Counted from the first letter of the stretch, positions 22,603 through 31,551 are shown. The stretch is DNA of 64,000 bases from Caulobacter sp. (GCA_017745235.1 JAGHZU010000004.1:1-64000), one strand, 5' to 3'. Numbers and translations: made by a program. The notes: a model not told the origin generated them from the sequence alone.

Positions 22603-23121
22603 ATGATTCCTCCGATCCTGACCACCGACCGCCTGACCCTGGCCCCTCAGGAGATTTCCGACTTCGAGGACAGCGCCGCGATGTGGAGCGACCCACTGGT
22701 CACTCGTCACATCGGCGGACGCACGTCCACGCCGGAGGAAAGCTGGGCCCGACTGCTGCGCGGGCGCGGCCTGTGGGCTCTGCTGGGCTACGGCTATTGG
22801 GCGGTTCGCGAAACGACGACGGGTCGCTATGTCGGCGAGGTGGGCTTCGGCGATTTCCGCCGCGGGCTGGAACCCTCGATCGACGGCACGCCTGAAATGG
22901 GCTGGGCCCTGGCGACCTGGGCCCAGGGCCAGGGCTTCGCCAGCGAGGCGGTAGCCGCCGCCCTTTCATGGGGCGTCGGGCAGTGGGACCGCGCACCGGT
23001 CGTCTGCATCATCGACCCCGACAACGCCCCATCGCTGAAGCTGGCCCACAAGATGGGCTTCCTGGAGGTGACGCGCCCAACCTATCGCGACGCGCCGACG
23101 GTGCTGCTGCAGCGAGGCTGA
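22603..23121 (+). CDS. GNAT acetyltransferase (RimJ/RimL type)
   Basis: A 172-residue GNAT enzyme: LTTDRLTLAPQEISDFEDSAAMWSDPLVTRHIGG at the N-terminus, YVGEVGFGDF as the central strand, the acetyl-CoA pyrophosphate loop in ATWAQGQGFASEAVAAALSWG (Q-x-x-G-x-A/G pattern) and DPDNAPSLKLAHKMGFLEV at the end. It transfers an acetyl group from acetyl-CoA to a protein N-terminus or small molecule that cannot be named from sequence. The gene is convergent with cckA. Confidence 0.85.
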   Translation: MIPPILTTDRLTLAPQEISDFEDSAAMWSDPLVTRHIGGRTSTPEESWARLLRGRGLWALLGYGYWAVRETTTGRYVGEVGFGDFRRGLEPSIDGTPEMGWALATWAQGQGFASEAVAAALSWGVGQWDRAPVVCIIDPDNAPSLKLAHKMGFLEVTRPTYRDAPTVLLQRG

Positions 23122-23158
23122 TGCGGGATGGAACACGCGTAAGCGCGTGCTTCCGACC

Positions 23159-25246
23159 TCACGCCGCCTGGAGTTGCTGCTTCACCCGCTCGGCCAGGGT
23201 CTTGATGTCGATGGGCTTGGGCAGGAAGGTCACGCCCGTTTCGCCCTCCAGCAGATCGCTGAACTCGGCCTCGGCGTAGCCCGAGATGAACATCACCGGC
23301 GCATTGCCAAGATAGCCGCGCGCCTTCTTCAACAAGGTCGGGCCGTCGATGCCAGGCATGATCACGTCGCTGATCAGCAGGTCGATGGCGCCGGCGTTTT
23401 CCTCGGCGATGACCAAGGCCTCCTCGCCGTCGCTGGCCTCCAGGACCTCGTAGCCCCTGGCGCGCAGAAGGCGGGCGGCGACGCCGCGCACGGCGTCCTC
23501 GTCCTCGACGAACAGGATGCGGCCGGCCCCCGAAAGGTCTCGGGCGGCGCGCGGCTTGGCGGCTTCCGGCGCGGCGACGGCGGCCGCAGCGGCCGCCTGC
23601 TGCGCCGGGCTCGGCTCGTGCACGGGCAGGAAGATGCGGAAGGCCGCGCCCTCGCCCGGACGGCTGTGGACATGGATCCAGCCATCGCTCTGCTTGACGA
23701 TCCCGTAGACGGTGGCCAGGCCCAGGCCCGTGCCCTCGCCCACCGGCTTGGTGGTGAAGAACGGGTCGAAGATCTTGCCCATCACCTCGGGCGGGATGCC
23801 GGGGCCGTCGTCCGACACCTCGATGAAGGCCTGGTCGCCCTCGGCGCCGGGGAAGCCCAGGCCCTGGGCCTCTTCCTGCGTGAGGCGCGCGGTGCGGATG
23901 CGCACGACGCCGCCGCCCTTGGCCGCACGCACCGCGTCGCGGGCGTTGACGGCCAGATTCATGACGGCGGTCTCGAGCTGGCTCTTGTCGGCCCGCACCT
24001 GCGGCAGGTCGCGGCCATAGTCGGTGACCAGCTTGACGTCCTCACGCAGCAGACGCCGCAGCAGGACCTCGAATTCGGAGATCAGCTCGCCCAGTTCCAG
24101 AACCTCGCGCTGGACCGTCTGCTTGCGCGAGAAGGCCAGCAGCTTGCGCACCAGGTCGGCGGCGCGCACGCCCGTCTGGCGGATCTCGTTGAGACCTTCG
24201 TACGACGGATCACCCACCGGGTGACGGTGCAGCAGCTCGTCCAGGCGCAGCTGGATGGCGGTCAGCAGGTTGTTGAAGTCGTGGGCCACGCCGCCGGCCA
24301 GCTGGCCGATGGCCTGCATCTTCTGGGCCTGGGCCAGCTGCAGTTCCATCTGCTTCTGCTCGGAAACGTCGATCAGATAGGCCACCAGGCGACCGTCGGC
24401 GCGATAGAGGTAGAGGTGCGCGATGCGGGTCGGGTCGCGAGCCAAACGCACCTCGAACGGGCCGGCCTTGCCCTCGGCCAGGCGCGTCTCGGCCTCCGCC
24501 CGCGAGGGCGGATCGATCAGGGCGCCGAACACCGTACCGTTCGGCACGGGGCCGGTCATGGCCGCCAGGGCCGGATTGGCTTCCAGGATGCGCGAGTTGA
24601 ACGGGTCCAGCCCATCCAGCAGAGCCGCGCCGAAGGGCGAGGCGCCCGAGAAGGCGTCCAGGCTGCGTGGGGCCGCGGGCGCGGCGGCGGCTGGCGCGGA
24701 GGGCGCGGCCACAGCCACCTCGACCGTCTTCTCGACCACTACGGGCAGCCGAACCATCAAGCGGCCGCCGCGCAGGCGCGAGGCCTCGGCCAGATGCTCA
24801 CGACCGTCCAAGAGCAGCACGCCCTGGGCCAATTCGCCCGAGCGCGCCTTGACCAGGGCGGCGAAAAGACCCGCGCCCGCCGCGCCTCGCGGCAGACGGT
24901 TGCCGGGGCCCACCACCTCGGCCCAAGCCGTATTGGCGGCCAGGATACGGCCGTCGGCTGCGGTCAAGGCCGCCGGCTCGGACAGGACGTCGATGAAGCC
25001 CTCGGCCCCTTCCGGCTCCTGCTCGGTCGTCGTGACGGAGGCGCGGATGGCCACGAGGCCCAGGATGGCCACGCCTGCGACGCCGGCCAGCAGCAGCAGG
25101 CCCGCCAAGGTCGCGGGACCGGCGTTCAGCGCTGGCGCGGCCGCGAAGATCGCCGCCAGGACGAGGAACACCGCCGCCCCCCAGATCAGGTAGTCGGGAC
25201 GGCGCTTGCCCGCGCCGGAGATGTCTTTCGTGGACGCCTCGGTCAT
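23159..25246 (-). CDS. cckA: Hybrid histidine kinase CckA
   Basis: A 695-residue membrane-bound hybrid kinase that heads the CckA-ChpT-CtrA phosphorelay. Two membrane helices (residues 20-39 and 45-67) are followed by two PAS-like regions (about 80-170 and 195-295), a HisKA domain with His322 in [13 protein letters not shown], an ATPase domain (NARDAV, DDGPGIP, GTGLGL), an alanine-rich linker, and a receiver domain with Asp627 in LLISDVIMP. Starting at the ATG at 25246 puts the histidine exactly at residue 322, the number known for C. crescentus CckA; the receiver aspartate is four later than the known 623, matching a slightly longer linker. A longer frame to 25327 is rejected for this reason. 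Confidence 0.96.
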   Translation of the reverse strand: MTEASTKDISGAGKRRPDYLIWGAAVFLVLAAIFAAAPALNAGPATLAGLLLLAGVAGVAILGLVAIRASVTTTEQEPEGAEGFIDVLSEPAALTAADGRILAANTAWAEVVGPGNRLPRGAAGAGLFAALVKARSGELAQGVLLLDGREHLAEASRLRGGRLMVRLPVVVEKTVEVAVAAPSAPAAAAPAAPRSLDAFSGASPFGAALLDGLDPFNSRILEANPALAAMTGPVPNGTVFGALIDPPSRAEAETRLAEGKAGPFEVRLARDPTRIAHLYLYRADGRLVAYLIDVSEQKQMELQLAQAQKMQAIGQLAGGVAHDFNNLLTAIQLRLDELLHRHPVGDPSYEGLNEIRQTGVRAADLVRKLLAFSRKQTVQREVLELGELISEFEVLLRRLLREDVKLVTDYGRDLPQVRADKSQLETAVMNLAVNARDAVRAAKGGGVVRIRTARLTQEEAQGLGFPGAEGDQAFIEVSDDGPGIPPEVMGKIFDPFFTTKPVGEGTGLGLATVYGIVKQSDGWIHVHSRPGEGAAFRIFLPVHEPSPAQQAAAAAAVAAPEAAKPRAARDLSGAGRILFVEDEDAVRGVAARLLRARGYEVLEASDGEEALVIAEENAGAIDLLISDVIMPGIDGPTLLKKARGYLGNAPVMFISGYAEAEFSDLLEGETGVTFLPKPIDIKTLAERVKQQLQAA

Positions 25247-25301
25247 GGCCGACCGATATCCTTCTTCAGCCTTTGCGGGACCTTGCCCCGTCGATTCGCG
25301 G

Positions 25302-25318
25302 GTAAGGATACTCCTTAC
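25302..25318 (-). promoter_or_regulatory. Inverted repeat upstream of cckA
   Basis: GTAAGGA and TCCTTAC are perfect 7-bp inverted arms around a 3-base centre, 56 bases upstream of the cckA start. It could be an operator or part of the 5' untranslated region; no known factor is assigned. Confidence 0.4.
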
Positions 25319-25379
25319 GCGCATCAAGAGCGCGATCCGTCATCGATTCCCGATTCCGTGGCGTCATCAAGGCGGCCGT

Positions 25380-25838
25380 TCAGGCGGCCTCATCGCCTCG
25401 CGCGTTGACCCGCAGGCGCCCCAAGACGGCTCGCAACACACCCTCTTCTTCGGGCGAGATTCCTTCGCGCAGACGGAGATCGAAGGCGGCGGCGGCCTTC
25501 CTCAGCCGAAGGAACGTCGCCCGGCCTTCGTCGGTCAGGACCACCTGGTGCAGGCGACGGTTGGCGGGGTCACGCTTGCGGACGATCAGCCCCTGGGCCT
25601 CCAGCCCGTTGAGGTGATGGGTCAGGGTCGGCCCCGTGACGCCCACGGCCTCGGCCAGCTCGACCTGGGCCCGGTGGCCGCCCTGCATCAGCGAAAGCAG
25701 CACCAGCCAGGTCGGCAGCGAGCCGCCAGCCTCAGCCAAGGCCTGGTCGAACGCCCGCCCCACCAGCTTGGACGTCTGGTTCAGCAGAAAGCCGATCGGC
25801 GTGGCGGGGGGGCCGGATGGCGGAGCGGAGGAGGTCAT
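25380..25838 (-). CDS. MarR family transcriptional regulator
   Basis: A 152-residue MarR protein with the winged helix-turn-helix in the middle (RAQVELAEAVGVTGPTLTHHLNGLEAQGLIVRKRDPANRRLHQVVLTDEGRATF). Such dimers usually repress a neighbouring gene until a small phenolic or hydrophobic ligand binds. It is divergent from a small membrane-protein gene, and a palindrome lies between them at 25848-25861, so autorepression and control of the neighbour are likely. Confidence 0.88.
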   Translation of the reverse strand: MTSSAPPSGPPATPIGFLLNQTSKLVGRAFDQALAEAGGSLPTWLVLLSLMQGGHRAQVELAEAVGVTGPTLTHHLNGLEAQGLIVRKRDPANRRLHQVVLTDEGRATFLRLRKAAAAFDLRLREGISPEEEGVLRAVLGRLRVNARGDEAA

Positions 25839-25847
25839 AATTCAATT

Positions 25848-25861
25848 ATTAGACATCTAAT
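25848..25861. promoter_or_regulatory. Probable MarR operator
   Basis: ATTAGA-CA-TCTAAT is a perfect 6-bp inverted repeat in an AT-rich island, 10 bases upstream of the MarR start and 58 bases before the divergent gene. Its size, symmetry and position fit a MarR-dimer site. Confidence 0.65.
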
Positions 25862-25919
25862 GATTCGATATCTATCTATTTCGACACGCCAGAACGGTGT
25901 TTCATGAAAGGATCCCGCC

Positions 25920-26273
25920 ATGACCCTCGGATTGATCGTGCTGTTGTCGTTCCACGTGCTGGCTTCGGTGTTTTGGGCCGGTTCGACCTTCGTGCTGGCG
26001 CGGACGAGCGGCGCCGGGATCGAGGCGCTGAGGCGCCCTCAGCTGGGAGCTTCGATCGTCGCCGTGCTGACCGGCGCAGTCCTCGCGGCCTGGATTCATG
26101 GCGGGGCGTTCGGGCGGACAGAGCAGGTCCTGATGATCGCCGTCGTCGCCTCGGTGATCGCTCTGCTGGTCCAGCAACTGGACCGGGCCCACGTGGCCCG
26201 CAGCCAGCGTATCGCGGCCGGGCTGCTGATGATCGCCGTGATTGGAATGGTGGCGGCGCGCTACGTGGCCTGA
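25920..26273 (+). CDS. Small membrane protein divergent from MarR gene
   Basis: A 117-residue protein with four hydrophobic helices (LIVLLSFHVLASVFWAGSTFVLA, LGASIVAVLTGAVLAAWI, VLMIAVVASVIALLVQQL, AAGLLMIAVIGMVAARYVA). The first helix has the FHVLASVFWAGS pattern seen in small membrane proteins of the CopD/DUF2269-like type, but I do not assign a family. AAAGGA lies upstream of the ATG. The divergent MarR gene and the intervening palindrome suggest it is the regulator's target. Confidence 0.7.
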   Translation: MTLGLIVLLSFHVLASVFWAGSTFVLARTSGAGIEALRRPQLGASIVAVLTGAVLAAWIHGGAFGRTEQVLMIAVVASVIALLVQQLDRAHVARSQRIAAGLLMIAVIGMVAARYVA

Positions 26274-26300
26274 TCCCCTCTCCCAGCGGCGGGAGGGGCG
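26274..26300. terminator. Possible bidirectional terminator
   Basis: A hairpin-prone run (CCCCTCTCCC...GGGAGGGG with a two-base bulge) fills the gap between the convergent ends of the small membrane-protein gene and flhB. There is no clear T tract. Confidence 0.35.
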
Positions 26301-27380
26301 TCAGCTCGCCCAGGCGCGCTTGCGGTTCTTGTTGCTCAGGACAAAGCCGATGATCTTGGCCACGGCCTCGAAATGCTCGGCCGGAATCTGCTCGTCCACA
26401 TCGACGGCGGCGTAGAGAGCGCGGGCCAGCGGCGGGTCTTCCAGCACATGGACGCCCGCCTCCTCGGCCACCGCGCGGATCTTCAGCGCCAGGCCGTCGA
26501 CACCCTTGGCCACGCAGACGGGAGCCGCGGTCTCGCCCTCCTCGTACTTCAGCGCCACGGCGTAGTGGGTCGGGTTCATGACGACGACGGTCGCCTTGGG
26601 CACGTTCTGCATCATCCGCTGGCGCGAGCGCTGCATGCGGATCTGCTTCTGCTTGCCTTTGATATGGGGGTCGCCGTCCGACTGCTTCATCTCCTCCTTC
26701 ACTTCATGGAGGCTCATGCGCATGCGCTTGTTGAAGCGCAGGCGCTGCCAGAACCAGTCGAAGCCGGCCGTGACGACCAGGAAGATCAACACCGCCCAGA
26801 AAAGCTTCACGCACAGCTGCATCGACAGCGGGATCATCGCCGCCACGTCCATGCCCACCAGGTTGGGGATCTCGTCGGCGCGCGGCTTGACGACAAACCA
26901 GGCGATGACGCCGGTCACGATGAACTTCAGAGCGGCCTTGGCGAACTGCATCAGGCCGTCGGGGCCGAAGATGCGGCCCAGGCCCTTGAGCATGTCCAGC
27001 TTCTTGAGGTCGGGCTTGATCTTGTCGGCCGAAAGGATGAACCCAGTCTGGGCCACGTTGGCGGCCGCGCCCAGCAGGCCTGAGACCAGCATGACCAGCA
27101 CCACCGCGGGCAAGGCCGCCAGGATCGCGGTCTTGGCGATGCTGCGTATGCCCCCCTCGACGTCCATGGTGCCCGCATGGGCCAGGAAGGGCGTCATCTG
27201 GTCGACGAGATCGCGGGTCAGCCAGCCGCCGGCGATGACCACCACCCCGAAGGCGCCGGCCAGCGAGGCCAGCTGCGAGATATCGGCCGATTTGGGAACA
27301 TCGCCCTTGGCCCGAGCGTCCGACAGCTTCTTGGCTGTCGGCTCTTCTGTCTTGGAGGCGTCGTCGTCTTCACCGGCCAT
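26301..27380 (-). CDS. flhB: Flagellar export protein FlhB
   Basis: A 359-residue component of the flagellar type III export gate. The N-terminal ATGEDDDASKTEEPTAKK-like basic/acidic head is typical, four membrane helices follow, and the cytoplasmic domain carries the self-cleavage motif NPTH (in VVMNPTHYAVALKY), where cleavage between N and P switches export from rod/hook to filament substrates. It is the last gene of fliQ-fliR-flhB, starting 12 bases after the fliR stop. Confidence 0.96.
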   Translation of the reverse strand: MAGEDDDASKTEEPTAKKLSDARAKGDVPKSADISQLASLAGAFGVVVIAGGWLTRDLVDQMTPFLAHAGTMDVEGGIRSIAKTAILAALPAVVLVMLVSGLLGAAANVAQTGFILSADKIKPDLKKLDMLKGLGRIFGPDGLMQFAKAALKFIVTGVIAWFVVKPRADEIPNLVGMDVAAMIPLSMQLCVKLFWAVLIFLVVTAGFDWFWQRLRFNKRMRMSLHEVKEEMKQSDGDPHIKGKQKQIRMQRSRQRMMQNVPKATVVVMNPTHYAVALKYEEGETAAPVCVAKGVDGLALKIRAVAEEAGVHVLEDPPLARALYAAVDVDEQIPAEHFEAVAKIIGFVLSNKNRKRAWAS

Positions 27381-27392
27381 GCCGACGCCCTC

Positions 27393-28148
27393 CTAGTTGA
27401 ACACGGCCAGGAGGTCGGCGTAGCGCGAGCTCCAGACCATGGCGATGCCGCCGAGCGACAGGCCCAGCAGCGACAGGCCCAGGATCACGCTGAGCGGCGA
27501 GGTGACGAAGAAGATCTGAAAGCTGGGCATCACGCGCCCCACCAGGCCCGTGGCCAGGTTGAAAACGATCGAGAACACCAGGATCGGGGCCGACAACTGC
27601 ACGCCCAGCTTGAAGCTGTCGGCCACGGTGCGCACGGCCAGGGTGGCGGCGTCGTTGACGGGCACCGAGCGGCTGAACGGGAAAATGTCGTACGACTTGA
27701 CGATCGCCCCGATGAACATGTGGTGCAGTCCCGTGACCATGATGAGGGTCAGGCCCAGCATCGACAGGAACGTGGCCACCGCGGTGCTGGTCTGGGCCCC
27801 GGCCGGGTTGGTGGTCTGGGCGAACGACAGGGTGGTCTGCAGCGAGATGATCTCGCCGGCCGTCGTCAGGGCGCTGACGAACATCTTGAGCACGCCGCCG
27901 ATCATCAGGCCGATCAGCACCTCGTGCAGCACCGCCCCGCCCAAGGCGCCGACGCCCGACGGCACGGTGGTGATCTGCGAAGCGACCAACGGCGACAGGA
28001 CCAGGGCCATCAGCACGGCGAAGGACAGGCGAATGCGTGGCGGCACGACGTTCTCGCCGATGCCGGGCATCAGCATGACCATGGCGCCGACCCGGGCGAA
28101 GACCAGGCCGCCGACATAGACCTGAAGGGCCGTGGCGTAGCTGTCCAA
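27393..28148 (-). CDS. fliR: Flagellar export protein FliR
   Basis: A 251-residue membrane protein with about six helices, of normal FliR length. It matches FliR in the GLVFARVGAMVMLMPGIGENVVPPRIRLSFAVLMAL and VLHEVLIGLMIGGVLKMFVSAL segments. With FliP and FliQ it forms the helical export gate of the flagellar secretion system. The start is a TTG with GGGGCAGGGGC just upstream; no ATG is available at the conserved N-terminus. It lies 13 bases behind fliQ. Confidence 0.94.
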   Translation of the reverse strand: MDSYATALQVYVGGLVFARVGAMVMLMPGIGENVVPPRIRLSFAVLMALVLSPLVASQITTVPSGVGALGGAVLHEVLIGLMIGGVLKMFVSALTTAGEIISLQTTLSFAQTTNPAGAQTSTAVATFLSMLGLTLIMVTGLHHMFIGAIVKSYDIFPFSRSVPVNDAATLAVRTVADSFKLGVQLSAPILVFSIVFNLATGLVGRVMPSFQIFFVTSPLSVILGLSLLGLSLGGIAMVWSSRYADLLAVFN

Positions 28149-28161
28149 GCCCCCTGCCCCC

Positions 28162-28425
28162 TTACATCCCGGCGATCTTGGCGGCGATCTCGCGCATGAA
28201 GCCCGACATCAGCGCGCCCATCAGCGGCAGGAAGATCAGCAGAGAGATGAAGATCGCCACGATCTTGGGCGCGTAGACCAGGGTCGCTTCCTGGATCTGG
28301 GTCAGGGCCTGGAACAGGCCGATGGCCACACCGACGACCAGACCCACGATGAGGACCGGCGCGCAGAGCTGCAGGGTGAGCCAGATGGCGTCGCGACCGA
28401 CATCTAGGACTTCGGCTCCGGTCAT
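28162..28425 (-). CDS. fliQ: Flagellar export protein FliQ
   Basis: An 87-residue protein with two membrane helices (LCAPVLIVGLVVGVAIGLFQALTQ and KIVAIFISLLIFLPLMGALM) and the conserved IQEATLVYAPK loop between them. It is part of the FliPQR export gate. It is first in the operon with fliR and flhB. In Caulobacter this operon is an early (class II) flagellar operon activated by CtrA; the candidate site is described separately. Confidence 0.95.
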   Translation of the reverse strand: MTGAEVLDVGRDAIWLTLQLCAPVLIVGLVVGVAIGLFQALTQIQEATLVYAPKIVAIFISLLIFLPLMGALMSGFMREIAAKIAGM

Positions 28426-28490
28426 TCCGACGGCCTTACGAAAACGCGCGCACGCGGGGGAATCTGATGGTTCGCACCATCGCTCCGCAT

Positions 28491-28519
28491 GGTTAACAGG
28501 CAGTTAGGGAGAATTAACA
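28491..28519 (-). promoter_or_regulatory. CtrA-like binding region upstream of fliQ
   Basis: TTAA at 28493-28496, seven bases, then TTAG at 28504-28507 is one base from the CtrA box TTAA-N7-TTAA; a further TTAAC at 28514-28518 lies beside it. The site is about 70-95 bases upstream of fliQ. CtrA control of fliQ is known in C. crescentus; this particular site is inferred by pattern. Confidence 0.6.
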
Positions 28520-28628
28520 GAGGGCCTTCGCCACCGTGGCGAAACGTCGCCGATCTTCCTGGGGACAGACGCGCGTCGAACACGCGAAAGGGCGAGCGGC
28601 GCAAGGCCGCCCGCCCCCGGATGCGGTT

Positions 28629-29126
28629 CTATTTCGGCTTGCGGGCCGCCTGGACCTCGATCTCGACCAGCATGCCGCCAGCGACAAGCGAGGAGACCTG
28701 GCTGGTGATGCGGGCCGGCTTGTTCGGCTGGGTCGCGGTGCCGAAGTAGGTCTTGTAGGCCTCCATCATGCCGGCGAAGTCCATCTTGCCGCCCTTGGCC
28801 GGATCGCCCACCAGCAGCACGCGCATCATGACCACGTCGCCCATGGTCGCGCCCTGGCTCTTGAGCGCCTCCTCGATGCGGCCCAGCACGCCCAGGGTCT
28901 GGGTCTTGGTGTCGCCGAAGGTGGCCGTCAGGGCGGTGTCGCCCTTGGCGTCCAGGGCCGGCGGGGTCATGCCGCTGACGTAGATCGTGTCGTAACCCGC
29001 CGGCACGGTCACCACGCTGGCGATCGGCGACGTCGGCGGACCGCCCCGGACGATCTCGGCTGCGCCGGCGCTTCCGGCGGTTGCGGCCGCGGCGGCCAGG
29101 GCGGCGGTGAGGATCAGGCGCTTCAT
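28629..29126 (-). CDS. Exported RidA family protein (imine deaminase)
   Basis: A 165-residue RidA/YjgF protein with a signal peptide (MKRLILTAALAAAAATAGSAGA|AEIV), unlike the usual cytoplasmic forms. The RidA fold is complete: VSGMTPPALDAKGDT, QTLGVLGRIEEALKSQGATMGDVVMMRVLL and the end ITSQVSSLVAGGMLVEIEVQA with the PARIT segment that carries the catalytic arginine. RidA proteins hydrolyse reactive enamine/imine intermediates. It follows an exported flavin amine oxidase and a cytochrome c on the same strand, enzymes whose product would be an imine, so a joint periplasmic role is likely. Confidence 0.85.
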   Translation of the reverse strand: MKRLILTAALAAAAATAGSAGAAEIVRGGPPTSPIASVVTVPAGYDTIYVSGMTPPALDAKGDTALTATFGDTKTQTLGVLGRIEEALKSQGATMGDVVMMRVLLVGDPAKGGKMDFAGMMEAYKTYFGTATQPNKPARITSQVSSLVAGGMLVEIEVQAARKPK

Positions 29127-29189
29127 GGTCGTTTCTCTCCTTGGAACGGAACTGGGTCTGACTTCACCGGCCGTGGCCGGGCGACGGGT

Positions 29190-29588
29190 CTAGTGGGCTT
29201 GCAGGCTGGCGGCCTTCTTGCCGGTCTTGAGCTTGGCGCGTGCCGCAGCCACGTCGGCGGCGCTGATCGGCTTGCCTTTGTTGCCCCACGAGGTGCGGAC
29301 ATAGGTCAGCAGGGCCGACAGGTCCGCGTCGTTGAGGTCGTCCTTGAACGCGGGCATGCCCGCGCGGCCGGCCAGCACCGTGGCCAGAACCGGCGTGGCG
29401 TCGCCCTGCACGAACGGGCTGCCGGCGAGGGCCGGGAACGCGCCCTTCACGCCCTTGCCCGTCGACTGGTGACAAGCCGAGCAATTGTCCATGAACAGGC
29501 TTTGCGGCGAGCCGGCGAACACAGCCGACGGCGCGCTCAGGAGGGCCGCGACCAAGGCGCCGCGAACCCAGACGGTGGAACGACTCAT
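29190..29588 (-). CDS. Periplasmic c-type cytochrome
   Basis: A 132-residue protein with a signal peptide (MSRSTVWVRGALVAALLSAPSAVFA|GSP). It has one haem-binding CSACH motif and a downstream GMPAF segment giving the methionine ligand, as in class I cytochromes c. GGGAG stands before the ATG at 29588; a longer frame to 29618 lacks this. It lies 39 bases behind the flavin amine oxidase gene and probably takes electrons from that enzyme. The C-terminal part is lysine-rich (KLKTGKKAASLQAH). Confidence 0.9.
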   Translation of the reverse strand: MSRSTVWVRGALVAALLSAPSAVFAGSPQSLFMDNCSACHQSTGKGVKGAFPALAGSPFVQGDATPVLATVLAGRAGMPAFKDDLNDADLSALLTYVRTSWGNKGKPISAADVAAARAKLKTGKKAASLQAH

Positions 29589-29627
29589 AGGAACTCCCGG
29601 ATGTGATTTGCCACGCATATCCCGGCC

Positions 29628-31244
29628 TCAGGCCGAGCGCACGCGCGCGTGAAGCTTGCCGATCTGCTGCCAGGCGGATTCGATGGCCCCCGCCTGCCAG
29701 CCGCCCAGATAGCTGAGGTGCTCGCCGGCCAGGTAGACGCGCCCGTCGGGCTCGCACAGCATGGGATAGGCGTCCTTGCGCCCCTCCTCGCTCCACTCGG
29801 CCCAGCCGCCCAGATTAAACTGGGCCAGGTGCCAGCTAAACGAGAAGGCGGTCTCGAAGTTCTCGGCGTATTCCGGAAACACCTTCTGGCCGGCGGCCAC
29901 GGCGAAGGCCGCGCGGTCGGCGGGGCTCTTGGCACTGATCTTGGCCGCCTCGCCGCCGAAAGCGTAATAGCCCAGCAGGACGCCTTTTTGCCCCTGCCAA
30001 CCCGTGGACGGCAGGGTGATCGTGTTGATCCCCGGCATGTCGTTGTAGATGTGACCGCCGTAGATGAAGTGGTTCTCTTCCCAAAAGCGGGTCTTCATCT
30101 GCAGGCCGATCTTGTTGACCGGCGCATAGGACACGCCCGACATCGCCGCCTTGAACGGCTTGGAGAAATCGGCGTCGATGTTCTTGAGCACGCTGAGCGG
30201 GATCGTGCAGACGCAGTAGTCGGCCGTGATGGTGTCCTGCTCGCCGAACTTGTCGGTGTAGGTCACGACCACCCCCTTGGGCCCCTGCTTGATCTTGTCG
30301 ACCACACAGGAATAGCGGATCAGGCTGCCCACCCGCTTCTCGAAACCCTTGGCGATCTGGTCCATGCCGCCGATCGGCTGGAGCATGGTGCGCTGCTGTT
30401 CGTAGCCGGTCACCGAAGTCAGAACCCGCCAGGCGCCGGAATGGAGCACGTCGCTGAGGCTATAGGGAACCGATGGTTTGCCCGGCCCCGGGTCGACGCC
30501 CGCGCCCGGATGCACCGCAAAGCCGCGCCCCTCCGTGCCCTTGTAGGCCAGGTCGGTCGGCGACAGCCGTCCCTCGTTGATCATGTAGGCCACGAACAGG
30601 TCGCGATCCTCTGCCGTCAACGGCGCATCGAGCTGCCCCTTTGAGGCGGCCTTGGCGATCATCTCGGCGGCGTAGCCCCGGGCGTCGGCCGCGATCTCGC
30701 CCTTGCGGATCGGCTTGCCTTTCAACGGCCCTTCGCCCTTCTCGAAATAGACGTAGGCGGCGTCATTGTCGTTGACGAAGCTCTCCAGGGGCACGCCAAA
30801 CAGCTTGGTGTAGTGCAGGGTCGAACGGTGGTGGTACGGGATCCGCCACGGACCGTGATTGATATAGAGCCCTTCGTCGAACTCGCAGGTCTGGGCGTTG
30901 CCGTTCAGGTCCGTATGCTGGAAGCCCTTGCGGGCCGTCTGGCAGCGCCCGCCGGCGAAGGATCGCGCCTCGATCACCTGAACCTGATAGCCGGCCTTGG
31001 TCAGTTCGTAGGCGGCGGTCAGTCCCGCCAGGCCCGCGCCCAGGACGACCACCTTGGTCCCCTTGGCGTCGCCATCCAGTTTGGGCGGCTCGGCATGGGC
31101 GGAAGAGAAGCCGAACCCCAGGGCGTCCATGCCCGCCATGGCCAGCGAAACACCGCCGAACGCGGCCAGACTCTCGAAGAAACGCCGCCGCGTCAGCACG
31201 CCGCCGGACTGGGTTAGCGAAGGCGACGCGAATTGATCACTCAT
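29628..31244 (-). CDS. Tat-exported flavin monoamine oxidase/dehydrogenase
   Basis: A 538-residue flavoprotein of the amine oxidase superfamily. A Tat signal (TRRRFFESLAAFGG) leads the protein, with cleavage expected near AHA|EPPK. The FAD-binding motif VVVLGAGLAGLTAAYELTKAG follows at residues 65-85, then AGGRCQTA, and the C-terminal flavin-contacting DGRVYLAGEHLSYLGGWQAGAIESA. It should oxidise a primary or secondary amine to an imine in the periplasm. Its close partner is a cytochrome c; this pairing resembles NicA2-type enzymes that pass electrons to a cytochrome instead of oxygen. The substrate is unknown. The start at 31244 is preferred over 31274. Confidence 0.9.
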   Translation of the reverse strand: MSDQFASPSLTQSGGVLTRRRFFESLAAFGGVSLAMAGMDALGFGFSSAHAEPPKLDGDAKGTKVVVLGAGLAGLTAAYELTKAGYQVQVIEARSFAGGRCQTARKGFQHTDLNGNAQTCEFDEGLYINHGPWRIPYHHRSTLHYTKLFGVPLESFVNDNDAAYVYFEKGEGPLKGKPIRKGEIAADARGYAAEMIAKAASKGQLDAPLTAEDRDLFVAYMINEGRLSPTDLAYKGTEGRGFAVHPGAGVDPGPGKPSVPYSLSDVLHSGAWRVLTSVTGYEQQRTMLQPIGGMDQIAKGFEKRVGSLIRYSCVVDKIKQGPKGVVVTYTDKFGEQDTITADYCVCTIPLSVLKNIDADFSKPFKAAMSGVSYAPVNKIGLQMKTRFWEENHFIYGGHIYNDMPGINTITLPSTGWQGQKGVLLGYYAFGGEAAKISAKSPADRAAFAVAAGQKVFPEYAENFETAFSFSWHLAQFNLGGWAEWSEEGRKDAYPMLCEPDGRVYLAGEHLSYLGGWQAGAIESAWQQIGKLHARVRSA

Positions 31245-31502
31245 ACGACCCCCGAACTTTCTCGCTGTGGGCAACCGTCTGAGGATCAGGCGATCGCTGG
31301 GGGTATCTCAAGCCAGGGGCCCCGCTGAACAATGCGAAAAGCTCGTCGGTCTTATGAGAACCACGCCTTGTGCCGCAGCGATGGGCGCCCACGGCCCCGC
31401 CTGTGCGGAGAGCGGGCGAGGTGAAATTTCACCCCCAAAAACGAAGATTCGACCCACGGATTTTCCTCCGCTTGGAATCGTCGAAATCGGGGCGGCAAAC
31501 GC

Positions 31503-31531
31503 AGAAGAGCCGGGCGCGAGGCCCGGCTCTT
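31503..31531 (-). terminator. Terminator behind the TonB receptor gene
   Basis: A perfect 12-bp stem (31503-31514 with 31520-31531, loop GCGAG) lies 21 bases past the receptor stop. The T tract is weak. The rest of 31245-31551 shows no gene; it must hold the promoter of the amine oxidase operon. Confidence 0.65.
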
Positions 31532-31551
31532 CCGTCGTCCGAAAGTCGATC

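Noticed and set aside
23134..23149. Terminator between the GNAT gene and cckA
   Set aside because: The stem CACGCG/CGCGTG is only six base pairs with no T tract; too weak to call.
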